Shown: in pieces, positions 18,531-32,129 of the stretch | Layout: every line of letters begins with the position of its first letter | Position numbering within the stretch: position 1 is the first letter of the stretch | Source of the DNA: Paracoccus versutus | GTDB taxonomy: Bacteria > Pseudomonadota > Alphaproteobacteria > Rhodobacterales > Rhodobacteraceae | DNA: 64,000 nt | Assembly (NCBI RefSeq): GCF_000763885.1 | Contig: NZ_JRKO01000031.1 | Location: 1-64,000, forward strand | Direction of reading: 5' to 3' | The notes under the pieces: model-generated | What the model was told of the DNA's origin: nothing | The model's input: only the letters and a program-made list of their open reading frames with translations | The model's database searches: none | Program-made: the position numbers and the translations under genes

Positions 18531-18944
18531 ATGATTCGTCCGATTCTCGCCAGCCTGATGCTTGCCCTGCCCGTTTCGGCGGCGTTGGCGCAGGATTGGG
18601 CATTGGACGGCATGGATCCGGTCTCATACGGCACCGAAAACGCCGCGGTTCCGGGGCGCACCGACCTGGTGACGGTCTGGCGCGGCCAGGCCTGGCATTT
18701 CGCCAGCGAACAGAACCGCAACCTTTTCGAGGCCAATCCAAAGGCTTACGCCCCCGGCCTGGGCGGGCTTTGCGTCCTGGCCCTGTCCGAAGGCCGCTCC
18801 GAGCCGGGCAATCCGCGCTATTTCGTGGTGATCGGCCAGCGCACCTATTTCCTGCGCTCGGAACGCGCACGTGAGCGGCTTCTTGCCGATCCGCAGCAGA
18901 TCCTGATGCGCGCCAAGGCCGTCTGGACCCGCATGAATCCCTAA
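18531..18944 (+). CDS. secreted YHS-domain protein
   Basis: The 137-residue product begins with a signal peptide (MIRPILASLMLALPVSAALA) and continues with a YHS-type domain: LDGMDPVSYGTENAAVPGRTD, then WHFASEQNRNLFEANPKAYAPGLGGLCVLALSEG. YHS domains are thought to bind metal, but the Cys/His set of classic members is reduced here to one His and one Cys. It stands alone between rlmB and the CoA-binding protein gene. Function unknown. Confidence 0.7.
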   Translation: MIRPILASLMLALPVSAALAQDWALDGMDPVSYGTENAAVPGRTDLVTVWRGQAWHFASEQNRNLFEANPKAYAPGLGGLCVLALSEGRSEPGNPRYFVVIGQRTYFLRSERARERLLADPQQILMRAKAVWTRMNP

Positions 18945-19001
18945 AATTTCACTTTTTTGCGAGCGGGGTGGAACTTTTTAGCCACGGTTCCCATTTATTT
19001 A

Positions 19002-19051
19002 CTGAACATGGCCACGGAACGGTCATGTTCAGATCACTGTCCCTCGTTCCG
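19002..19051 (+). promoter_or_regulatory. candidate H-type pseudoknot leader
   Basis: Two perfect stems interleave. CTGAACATG at 19002-19010 pairs with CATGTTCAG at 19024-19032, while CGGAACG at 19015-19021, inside that hairpin loop, pairs with CGTTCCG at 19045-19051 beyond it. The connecting loops are 4, about 2 and 12 bases, which suits an H-type pseudoknot. An intrinsic terminator follows seven bases later and the CoA-binding protein gene 77 bases later. This is the architecture of a small riboswitch, but no known class was matched. A DNA operator formed by the 9-bp inverted repeat alone is the main alternative. Confidence 0.4.
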
Positions 19052-19057
19052 CGACTT

Positions 19058-19091
19058 GCGCCCGGCCAGACCTCTGGACCGGGCGCTTTTT
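19058..19091 (+). terminator. intrinsic terminator upstream of the CoA-binding protein gene
   Basis: GCGCCCGG pairs with CCGGGCGC and CCAGA with TCTGG, with one bulged A and a two-base loop, then five T. It may end transcripts from the YHS gene or act as the expression platform of the putative pseudoknot leader before the next gene. Confidence 0.75.
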
Positions 19092-19128
19092 CCATGCCAC
19101 TTTCGGTTGAGATCTGGGGGAGGATCAG

Positions 19129-19581
19129 ATGAACCTGGCAGTACTTCGCGACATCGGCACCTCGCCGGTCGACGACGACATTGCGCGCATCGCCCGCACG
19201 GTGCGCTGCATTGCCATCGTGGGCCTGTCGCCGAACGAGGCGCGACCATCCTGGGGCGTGGCCCGTTACCTGAAATCGCAGGGCTATCGCATCATCCCGG
19301 TCAATCCGGGCCATGCGGGCAGCACCATCCTGGACGAACGGGTCTATCCCGACCTGCGGGCGATTCCGCCCGAGGTGGTGGTGGACATGGTGGACATCTT
19401 CCGCCGGGCCGAGGCCGTGCCCGCCATCGTCGACCAGGCGCTGGCGCATCTGCCCCGGCCTGGCACGATCTGGATGCAGCTGGGCGTCCGCCATCCGCAG
19501 GCGGCCGCACGCGCCCGCGCCCGCGGCCTGACGGTGATCGAGGATCGTTGCCCGAAGATCGAGTTCCCGCGCTTTCTTTAA
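19129..19581 (+). CDS. CoA-binding domain protein (YccU-like)
   Basis: The 150-residue single-domain protein has the Rossmann-like CoA_binding fold: IAIVGLSPNEARPSWGVARYLKSQGYRIIPVNP, then PEVVVDMVDIFRRAEAVPAIVDQAL, and IWMQLGVRHPQAAARARARGLTVIEDRCPKIE near the end. The conserved terminal Cys-Pro-Lys is present. Homologues bind CoA, but their role is not established. GGGGGAGG precedes the ATG. It is followed by a strong terminator and so is probably monocistronic. A possible RNA regulator lies in its leader. Confidence 0.8.
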   Translation: MNLAVLRDIGTSPVDDDIARIARTVRCIAIVGLSPNEARPSWGVARYLKSQGYRIIPVNPGHAGSTILDERVYPDLRAIPPEVVVDMVDIFRRAEAVPAIVDQALAHLPRPGTIWMQLGVRHPQAAARARARGLTVIEDRCPKIEFPRFL

Positions 19582-19598
19582 GGCCATGGCGATACGAA

Positions 19599-19634
19599 AA
19601 AGGCCCCGGTCCAGAGGATCGGGGCCTTTCTTTT
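19599..19634. terminator. bidirectional terminator between the CoA-binding gene and prs
   Basis: AAAGGCCCCGG pairs with TCGGGGCCTTT around a short loop. T tracts flank it on the plus side and A tracts on the other, so it can serve both convergent genes. Confidence 0.85.
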
Positions 19635-19647
19635 GCGCCGCCGGCGA

Positions 19648-20667
19648 TCACACGCCGGAATAGAGCCCTTCGTAGATCGGGCCCAGCGTGTCCACCTCGA
19701 ACAGCGAGCTGACCGAGGTGCCGTTCCAGATGTTCAGGATCGCCTGGGCGAACATCGGCGCCGTCGGCACGATGCGGATGTTCGAGGCGGATTTCACCTT
19801 GTCGCTCGGCTCGATCGAATCGGTGATGACCAGCGATTTCATCACCGAGGCCTGCACCCGCTCGACCGCGGGGCCGGACAGGACGCCATGGGTGATATAG
19901 GCATGCACCTCGGTCGCGCCGTGTTCGGTCAGCACCTGCGCCGCCTTGCACAGCGTGCCGGCGGTGTCGCAGATGTCGTCGACGATGATGCAGGTCTTGC
20001 CGGTCACGTCGCCGATCACCGTCATCTCGGCCACCTCGCCCGGCTTTTCGCGGCGCTTGTCCACGATGGCCAGCGGCGCGCCGATGCGCTGCGCCAGTTC
20101 CCGCGCCCGCGCCACCCCGCCCACGTCGGGCGAGATCACCATCAGGTCCGACAGCCGCTCGCGGAAGTGATGCTTGATGTCCAGCGCAAAGACCGGCGCG
20201 GCATAAAGGTTGTCCACCGGGATGTCGAAGAAGCCCTGGATCTGCGCCGCATGCAGGTCCAGCGTCAGCACCCGGTCCACGCCCGCCTCGGTCAGCAGGT
20301 TCGCGACCAGCTTGGCGCTGATCGGCGTGCGGGCCTTGGCGCGGCGATCCTGGCGCGCATAGCCGAAATAGGGGATGACCGCGGTGATGCGCGCCGCCGA
20401 GGACCGCTTCAGCGCATCGGTCATGATCAGCAGTTCCATCAGGTTGTCATTGGCCGGGTTCGAGGTCGGCTGGATGATGAACATGTCCTCGCCGCGGACG
20501 TTCTCATAAACCTCGACGAAGATTTCCTGGTCGTTGAAACGCTCGACCCGCGCCTCGACGGGGGCGACGTTCATCCCGCGATGCATCGACATGCGCCGGG
20601 CAATAGCATTGGCCAGAGGCCGGTTCGCATTTCCCGCGATGAGCTTGGGTTCGGTCATGGCCGGCAT
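19648..20667 (-). CDS. prs: ribose-phosphate pyrophosphokinase
   Basis: The 339-residue enzyme makes PRPP from ribose 5-phosphate and ATP for purine, pyrimidine, His, Trp and NAD synthesis. Family marks are [25 protein letters not shown], the ATP-binding [22 protein letters not shown], the metal and ribose-5-phosphate region [20 protein letters not shown], the flexible catalytic lysine/arginine loop ([13 protein letters not shown]) and the PRPP loop [16 protein letters not shown] stands six bases before the chosen ATG; a second ATG lies three codons later. Confidence 0.97.
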   Translation of the reverse strand: MPAMTEPKLIAGNANRPLANAIARRMSMHRGMNVAPVEARVERFNDQEIFVEVYENVRGEDMFIIQPTSNPANDNLMELLIMTDALKRSSAARITAVIPYFGYARQDRRAKARTPISAKLVANLLTEAGVDRVLTLDLHAAQIQGFFDIPVDNLYAAPVFALDIKHHFRERLSDLMVISPDVGGVARARELAQRIGAPLAIVDKRREKPGEVAEMTVIGDVTGKTCIIVDDICDTAGTLCKAAQVLTEHGATEVHAYITHGVLSGPAVERVQASVMKSLVITDSIEPSDKVKSASNIRIVPTAPMFAQAILNIWNGTSVSSLFEVDTLGPIYEGLYSGV

Positions 20668-20748
20668 GGGCTTTCCCTGTCTGGATTCGTGCGATTGCAC
20701 CCCGCTTAGCACCGGGCTAGCCTGCCCGCAAACCCCGAGGACGAAACC

Positions 20749-21348
20749 ATGGCGCATATCGACTATTACTTCGGCACACCCAGCCCCTGGAGCTATCTTG
20801 CCGGCAACCGGCTGGAGGAAATCGCCGCCCGCCATGGGGCGACGATCCGCTACAAGCCCGTCGATCTGCTGCAACTTTTCGACCGCACCGGCGGGGTGCG
20901 CCCCGCGAACCGCCACCCCTCGCGCATGGAATACCGCGCGCAGGAACTGCGCCGCTGGTCCCAGCACCTGGGCATGGCGCTGAACCCGAAACCCGCCTTC
21001 TGGCCGGTGAATCCGGCACCCTCCTCCTATGCCATCATCGCCGCGCAAGAAGCGGGCGGCGGCGACCTGGCCGGGCTGGTGCAGGGCTTTCTGCGTGCCG
21101 TCTGGGCCGAGGACGCCGACATCGCCGACGACGCGGTGATCCGCCGGACGCTGGCTGCGGCGGGCTTCGACCCGGACCTGGCCGACAAGGGCCTGTTCGT
21201 CGGCGCCGAGACCTTCGGCCGCAACCTGGAACAGGCGGTCGAGGCCGGGGCCTTTGGCGCGCCCTTCTATATCGTGCGCGAGACGGGCGAGCGGTTCTGG
21301 GGCCAGGACCGGCTGGATTTCCTCGACCGGCACCTGGCAAGCCTGTGA
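20749..21348 (+). CDS. DsbA-family protein, 2-hydroxychromene-2-carboxylate isomerase type
   Basis: The 199-residue thioredoxin-fold protein begins [39 protein letters not shown] and ends with [30 protein letters not shown]. Both are hallmarks of the kappa-class GST/HCCA isomerase group. The Ser of the SPWSY stretch is the usual glutathione-activating residue, and no CxxC is present. Known members isomerise ring-cleavage products of naphthalene; the role here is unknown. Its stop codon overlaps the GTG start of the following hydrolase. Confidence 0.8.
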   Translation: MAHIDYYFGTPSPWSYLAGNRLEEIAARHGATIRYKPVDLLQLFDRTGGVRPANRHPSRMEYRAQELRRWSQHLGMALNPKPAFWPVNPAPSSYAIIAAQEAGGGDLAGLVQGFLRAVWAEDADIADDAVIRRTLAAAGFDPDLADKGLFVGAETFGRNLEQAVEAGAFGAPFYIVRETGERFWGQDRLDFLDRHLASL

Positions 21349-22115
21349 GCGCGCTGCACCTGAGGCGCTGGCCGGGCAACGAGGATCGCCCGGCCCTGGC
21401 GCTGCATTGCATGATGGGCAACGCGGTCTATTGGGGGCCGATCGCCGAGGCGCTGCGCGACCGGGTGCGGATCAGCGCGCCGGACCTGCCGGGCCATGGG
21501 CAAAGCCCCGACTGGCCGGGCGGCACGCCGGATTATCACACCGCCGTCACCCGCGCGGCCGCGGCGCTGATCGACCGGCCGCTGGACCTGATCGGCCACA
21601 GCATGGGCGCGACCGTGGCGCTGCGCATCGCCGTCGCCGCGCCCGAGGCCTTGCGCAGCCTGACCCTGATCGAGCCTGTGCTGTTCGCCGCCGCACCCGA
21701 GGCGCAGAACGACGCGCTGATGAAGGATGTCGCAGCCCGGCTCGCCGCCGGGGAGGATGCCGAGGCGGCGCGCGCCTTTCTTGGCATCTGGGGCGGGATC
21801 GACTGGGATTCGCAGACCGCCGCGGGCAAGGCCCGCCTGGCGCGGCAGATCCACCTGGTCCAGGCCAGCAACCAGGCGCTGCGCCAGGACAGCGCCAATA
21901 TCCTGCGGCCCGAGGGGCTGGAGGCCATCGACGCGCCGGTGCTGATCGTCATGGGCGAGGATTCGCCCGCCGTGATCCCGGCCATCGCCGATGCGCTGGC
22001 GGCGCGGCTGCCCGATGTCGCGCGCGCCCGCGTTCCCGGCGCCGGCCATATGCTGCCGATCACCCATCCGCGGCAGGTGGCCGAGCTGATCGGGCTGAAC
22101 CTGGACCGCGCCTGA
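21345..22115 (+). CDS. alpha/beta-hydrolase fold protein
   Basis: The 256-residue protein has the alpha/beta-hydrolase order: oxyanion-hole strand [15 protein letters not shown], nucleophile elbow GHSMG (Ser about residue 86), acid in [14 protein letters not shown] and catalytic His in GAGHMLP. The GTG start overlaps the stop of the DsbA-like gene (GTGA), so the two form an operon. Sequence alone does not separate an esterase, a C-C hydrolase or a lactonase. Pairing with a GST-like isomerase fits aromatic or glutathione-linked detoxification, as inference. Confidence 0.8.
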   Translation: MSALHLRRWPGNEDRPALALHCMMGNAVYWGPIAEALRDRVRISAPDLPGHGQSPDWPGGTPDYHTAVTRAAAALIDRPLDLIGHSMGATVALRIAVAAPEALRSLTLIEPVLFAAAPEAQNDALMKDVAARLAAGEDAEAARAFLGIWGGIDWDSQTAAGKARLARQIHLVQASNQALRQDSANILRPEGLEAIDAPVLIVMGEDSPAVIPAIADALAARLPDVARARVPGAGHMLPITHPRQVAELIGLNLDRA

Positions 22116-22121
22116 CCGGGT

Positions 22122-22472
22122 TCAGTCCAGGTTCCAGTCGTCCTCGTGCCGCAAGGGGCCGATGGCCATCCAGCTGGCGCGCACGCGGGCAACGCGGGTA
22201 TCGCCCCAGGTGCTGAACTGCAGCTCGAACCCCTCGGCGGTGATGTTCACCGCCTGGATGTCGGCGCGCTGGTTGGCATTGCCGTCCACGTCCCACATGC
22301 TCAGCGAGACATGCACCACGGGCGGCTCAACGAAGCGTTCGTCGAAGCGCACGGAACGCAGCTCGACCCGCGGCCCCTGCCCTGTCCACATCGGCCCGCC
22401 GCTCTCGAAGGCCGAGAACATCTCGGTCGAGCCATTGGCGACACCGACGGCGAAATATCCGAAACGTCGCAC
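22122..22472 (-). CDS. H-type lectin domain protein
   Basis: The 116-residue protein is essentially one H-type lectin domain: VELRSVRFDERFVEPPVVHVSLSMWDVDGNANQRADIQAVNIT, then FELQFSTWGDTRVARVRASWMAIG. This fold was first described in the snail agglutinin HPA and in discoidin and binds N-acetylgalactosamine. It has no signal peptide, so the location and ligand are unclear. Its 3' end lies six bases from that of the convergent hydrolase. Confidence 0.8.
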   Translation of the reverse strand: MRRFGYFAVGVANGSTEMFSAFESGGPMWTGQGPRVELRSVRFDERFVEPPVVHVSLSMWDVDGNANQRADIQAVNITAEGFELQFSTWGDTRVARVRASWMAIGPLRHEDDWNLD

Positions 22473-22515
22473 CCCTTACCCCTCCCCCGTGCCATGAAAA
22501 AACGATGGCACAAGT

Positions 22516-22542
22516 AGATAAAGCCCCGGAAAACCGGGGCTT
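22516..22542 (-). terminator. terminator of the atp operon
   Basis: On the minus strand a nine-pair AAGCCCCGG/CCGGGGCTT stem with a TTTT loop is followed by TTATC. It lies 24 bases behind atpC. Confidence 0.85.
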
Positions 22543-22566
22543 ACCATAGTTTTCATCAATTCCCGG

Positions 22567-23013
22567 TCAGTGCGGGAAATTCGCCTGGTTCGGGTCAAGC
22601 CCGATATGCGTGCCAAGCGCCTCCATGTCGGCCAGAAGCTTGACCGCCGCGGCGACCAATTCCTCGCCGGCGGTTTCGCGTTCCTTGGCGACTTCGACGC
22701 GACGACGGGCCTGGGCCATCATCTCGTTGAAGACCGCCTGCGTCATCTCGGCGCGGGGATGCCCGCGTTCGGCAAGCAGGGTGACGGAGTCGTTGTTGAT
22801 CTCGGCGAAGCCGCCGGTCACTGCGAATTCCGTCGCGGACCCGTCCCCCGCCACCACGGTCACCAGACCGGGGCGCAGGTTGACGATGGCCGGCGCATGG
22901 CCGGGCATCGCCGTCAGGTCGCCATCGGCGCCGGGCAGGCGCACCTCGCGCACCGGGACGGAAACCAGGTTCCGTTCCGGCGAGACGAGGTCGAACTGCA
23001 TCGTGTCGGCCAT
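22567..23013 (-). CDS. atpC: ATP synthase F1 epsilon subunit
   Basis: The 148-residue subunit sits on the central stalk with gamma. Its beta-sandwich domain is clear: FDLVSPERNLVSVPVREVRLPGADGDLTAMPGHAPAIVNLRPG, and then FAVTGGFAEINNDSVTLLAE. The helical C-terminus follows and is longer and more acidic than in E. coli. It is the last gene of atpHAGDC and is followed by a terminator. Confidence 0.95.
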   Translation of the reverse strand: MADTMQFDLVSPERNLVSVPVREVRLPGADGDLTAMPGHAPAIVNLRPGLVTVVAGDGSATEFAVTGGFAEINNDSVTLLAERGHPRAEMTQAVFNEMMAQARRRVEVAKERETAGEELVAAAVKLLADMEALGTHIGLDPNQANFPH

Positions 23014-23022
23014 GTCGCCCCC

Positions 23023-25337
<2,315 letters not shown>

Positions 25338-25349
25338 CTATCCCTCCTC

Positions 25350-26884
<1,535 letters not shown>

Positions 26885-26885
<1 letters not shown>

Positions 26886-27451
26886 TATCCGACCTCTTTC
26901 ATAGCATTCTGGAGGGAGGCGAGCTTCGAGCGGATCGAGCTGTCGATCATCTGCGAGCCCAGTTTGACGATCATGCCGCCGATGAGGCTTTCATCGACAC
27001 GCGCGTTCAGTTTCACCTTCTTGCCCGATTTCGCGGCCAGCGTATCCGCAAGGCGGGCCTTCTGTTCGTCCGTCAGCGCCTGGGCGCTGACCACGTCGGC
27101 GGTGACTTCGCCCTTCGCATCGGCGATCAGGCTGCGCAGCTTGGCCAGCAGCTGCGGCAGCGCGAACAGCCGGCGGTTGCGGGCCATCAGGCGCAGCGTG
27201 TTGGCCAGTTCGGGCGAAAGCCCCATGCGGCCGGCAAGCGCGCCGATCGCAGTTTCCTGCTGCTGGCGGTCGTAGAGGGGCGAGAGGGTCAGATCGCGCA
27301 GATCCTGGCTGGCGTCATAGGCCGAGGCCAGATCGTCGATCTGGGCGGACAGGGCGTCGATGCCGCCCGAGTCCCTGACCAGATCGAACAGGGCCTGCGC
27401 GTAACGCCCGGCGATATCAGCGGAAATCGAAGCGGAATTGGCCACGGTCAT
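26885..27451 (-). CDS. atpH: ATP synthase F1 delta subunit
   Basis: The 188-residue stator subunit joins alpha to the b-stalk. It has the N-terminal helical domain ([26 protein letters not shown]) and the C-terminal family motif ([30 protein letters not shown]). It is the first gene of the F1 operon; the Fo genes are not in this window, as usual in Rhodobacterales. The ATG at 27451 was chosen because the family starts there. Confidence 0.96.
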
Positions 27452-27761
27452 CCTTCCGGTTAGCGCAAGCTCCGCAGGCGGGCCGGCGGGCGGGCCGGTC
27501 TGTCGCGGAGCGCGGGTCAAGGGCAGGCCCTGGCACAATACGGCTGGAGCCTTCCCGAAATCTGCGGCGTCTCTAGCAGGTGATTTTCCCTGCCGCAACC
27601 GCCTTGAACACGGAAAAATGAGCGTTTGCGGCCCTTGGCCGAGGACAGCCTGCGACCGATTGCGCAAACAGCCCGCCCCTCCGGCCGCTCGCGCGTGCGC
27701 AGAGCCGCGACGCGGTGCCGGCAGACGCGCGGCAGCCGGGGGGATTCGCCCGCCCGCCCGC
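27452..27761. other. 310-bp region upstream of the atp operon
   Basis: The stretch lies between atpH and the 3' end of the methyltransferase gene, all on the minus strand. It must hold the atpHAGDC promoter. The half nearest the methyltransferase is very GC-rich and has no recognisable signal. Confidence 0.4.
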
Positions 27762-28544
27762 TCAGCCCGAGCCCCGCGCCGTGCGCCCGGCGCCCTGCCC
27801 CGCCGGCCGCGGCCGGGCGATGCCTCCCAGCACGTCGAGCGGGCTGGGCACGCTGACGCGCCGCCCCGGCCCGACCGGGGCCTGCACCTGCTTGCTGAAC
27901 TCGGTCAGCACCACGCCCGCGACCAGGACCTGGCTGATGCGCAGGCCGGCGCGTTCCCACATCTGCGCGCTCTTCAGCCAGAACCGCCGGTCCGAGGGCG
28001 GGATGTAGAGCGCGGCCCCCGTGCGCTCGGTCACGAAGCCGGCCTCGCGGGCCTGCACCTCCAGCTGCCCCGCGGTATAGCTGCGCCCGAAGCCGAAGGG
28101 CGTCGTCTCGGACCGCGCCCACAGCCCGGCGCGGTTCGGCACCATCACCAGCAGCCGCCCGCCCGGACCCAGCACGCGCCAGGCCTCGTCCAGCAGGACG
28201 AAGGGATGGTCCGCCGTCTCCAGCGCATGCAGCAGCACCAGCCGGTCCACGCTGCCGGTATCCAGCGGCCAGGCCGTCTCCTCGCACAGGACCGAGCAAT
28301 TGGGCAGTCCGGCCGGCCAGGCCATCACCCCCTGCGGCCCCGGCATCAGCGAGACGACCCGCCGCGCCCGCCCCAGCCAGGGCCGAAGCAGCGGCGCGGC
28401 AAAGCCATAGCCGGCCACGGTCATGCCCTGCACCTGCTCGGTCGGCCACAGCCCGGTCAGCCGGTCGCGCAGCACCCGCTGCACCACCCGGCCCAGGGGG
28501 CGGTTGTAATAGAATTTCCGCAGCTCATAGACGTCGTGATGCAT
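27762..28544 (-). CDS. class I SAM-dependent methyltransferase (methyltransf_11 type)
   Basis: The 260-residue protein has motif post-I/II elements of the UbiE-like family: VDRLVLLHALETADHPFVLLDEAWRVLGPGGRLLVMVPN is the strand 4-5 region. The glycine motif I is weak (VAGYGFAAPLLRPW), so SAM binding is probable rather than certain. It starts 51 bases from the divergent gloB. The substrate is unknown. Orthologues next to gloB are common in Rhodobacterales. Confidence 0.75.
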   Translation of the reverse strand: MHHDVYELRKFYYNRPLGRVVQRVLRDRLTGLWPTEQVQGMTVAGYGFAAPLLRPWLGRARRVVSLMPGPQGVMAWPAGLPNCSVLCEETAWPLDTGSVDRLVLLHALETADHPFVLLDEAWRVLGPGGRLLVMVPNRAGLWARSETTPFGFGRSYTAGQLEVQAREAGFVTERTGAALYIPPSDRRFWLKSAQMWERAGLRISQVLVAGVVLTEFSKQVQAPVGPGRRVSVPSPLDVLGGIARPRPAGQGAGRTARGSG

Positions 28545-28595
28545 TGCGCCTCCCGCCTCGCGAGGCCAGACTGCGGCAAAGAGAGGAGTTTGCCA

Positions 28596-29342
28596 ATGCC
28601 GCTGGAACTGGTCCCCGTCCGCTGCCTGACCGACAACTATGCCTGGCTCTTGCATGGCAACGGCCGGACCGCGCTGGTCGATGCGCCCGAGGCCGCGCCC
28701 ATCCTGGCGGAACTGGCGGCGCGCGGCTGGTCGCTGGACCAGATCGCGCTGACCCACCACCATGCCGACCACATCCAGGCGGTGCCCGAACTGGTCGCGC
28801 AGACCGGCGCCGCGGTGATCGGCAATGCCGAGGATGCCGCCCGGCTGCCGCCGCTGGACCAGGCCGTGCGGCCCGGCGAACGCTTCGCGCTTTGCGGCGA
28901 GGAGGCCGAGGTGATCGACGTCTCGGGCCATACCGTCGGCCATGTCGCCTTCCACCTGCCCGGCTCGGCCATGGTCTTTACCGCCGACAGCCTGATGGCG
29001 CTCGGCTGCGGCCGGCTGTTCGAGGGCGATGCCGCGATGATGTGGGCCAGCCTCTCGCGCCTGAACGCCCTGCCGGCGGAAACGCTGGTCTGCTCGGGAC
29101 ATGACTATTGCCGCGGCAACGGCGCCTTCGCCCTGTCGGTCGATCCCGGCAATGCGGCGCTGCGCGAAAGGCTGGCCGAAACTGCGGCCGGCGCCCGGCC
29201 CTGCGCCCCCTCGACCCTGGCCGAGGAACGGGCGACCAACCCCTTCCTGCGGGTCGCGGAACTGGCGGATTCCCTTGGCCTTGCCGGCGCACCAGAGGCC
29301 ACGGTCTTTGCCGAGCTGCGCGCCAGGAAGGATCGGTTCTGA
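28596..29342 (+). CDS. gloB: hydroxyacylglutathione hydrolase (glyoxalase II)
   Basis: The 248-residue enzyme hydrolyses S-lactoylglutathione to lactate and glutathione in methylglyoxal detoxification. The metallo-beta-lactamase motif THHHADH (His54, His56, Asp58, His59), GHTVGH, the bridging Asp in FTADSLMALGCGRLFEG, the last ligand His in CSGHDYC and the C-terminal ERATNPFLR are all present. GAGAGGAG lies eight bases before the ATG. The dinuclear Zn/Fe site is complete. Confidence 0.95.
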   Translation: MPLELVPVRCLTDNYAWLLHGNGRTALVDAPEAAPILAELAARGWSLDQIALTHHHADHIQAVPELVAQTGAAVIGNAEDAARLPPLDQAVRPGERFALCGEEAEVIDVSGHTVGHVAFHLPGSAMVFTADSLMALGCGRLFEGDAAMMWASLSRLNALPAETLVCSGHDYCRGNGAFALSVDPGNAALRERLAETAAGARPCAPSTLAEERATNPFLRVAELADSLGLAGAPEATVFAELRARKDRF

Positions 29343-29363
29343 GGTGTTTTCGCAACGCAGCAA

Positions 29364-29393
29364 GGACAAAGGGCCGGAACCGGCCCCCTGTCC
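29364..29393 (+). terminator. hairpin behind gloB
   Basis: GGACA and GGGCCGG pair with CCGGCCC and TGTCC across a two-base internal loop and an AA loop. No T tract follows, so this may be a weak or factor-assisted terminator or a 3' stabilising hairpin. Confidence 0.4.
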
Positions 29394-29604
29394 CGCCATG
29401 GCGTTCGCCCAGGGCGACATGCTTGAAATTCGGCCAGGGGAACATCACATCTGCCTCAACCACGGGAAATTCGGCAGGGGCGGACGCAAATACCGCTTGA
29501 ACTGCGCCGCAATCCACCAAATCTTAACTGTATCGTGACAGTCTGGTCAGGTGGACCGCTAAATCTGGCGGCCCATACCGCCAGCCGACTGACAGGAGCT
29601 TGAA

Positions 29605-31926
<2,322 letters not shown>

Positions 31927-31945
31927 TCGCCGATCCCGGAAAGAC

Positions 31946-31974
31946 AAAGGCGGCGCACCCCTCGCGCCGCCTTT
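31946..31974 (+). terminator. terminator of clpA
   Basis: An eleven-pair AAAGGCGGCGC/GCGCCGCCTTT stem closes a seven-base loop and ends in T. It lies 20 bases behind clpA. Confidence 0.85.
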
Positions 31975-32005
31975 CCTCTGCGTCGCAAGTCCTCTGCGTC
32001 GCAGG
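31974..32005. repeat. 16-bp tandem duplication
   Basis: TCCTCTGCGTCGCAAG is followed directly by TCCTCTGCGTCGCAGG, 15 of 16 bases identical. It lies between the clpA terminator and the mfd 3' end. Confidence 0.85.
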
Positions 32006-32025
32006 GGCCGCCCGGCTTTTCTTCC

Positions 32026-32065
32026 GTGTGGAAATATCCCGGGGGTCCGGGGGCAGCGCCCCCGG
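32026..32065. repeat. REP-like intergenic hairpin element
   Basis: GTGTGGAAATATCCCGGGGG leads into a perfect eight-pair stem, CCGGGGGC/GCCCCCGG, at 32047-32065 with a three-base loop. This combination of an AT-rich lead and a G/C-run palindrome is familiar from many intergenic sites in Rhodobacterales genomes and lies here between convergent genes. Confidence 0.55.
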
Positions 32066-32129
32066 CGTGGCCGCGCCGTTCGGCCGCACCCTATCCTCCG
32101 CCAGGCCCGATCCCAACCGCCCCGGCCTT

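Noticed and set aside
19002..19051. Assignment of the leader as a SAM-II or SAM/SAH riboswitch
   Set aside because: The topology fits, but the conserved loop bases of those classes as known to me are absent, and the gene is not one of their usual targets by itself.
19025..19132. 35-codon frame ending in ATGA overlap with the CoA-binding gene
   Set aside because: It has only a weak ribosome-binding site and contains a strong intrinsic terminator hairpin, so it is more likely leader RNA than a gene.
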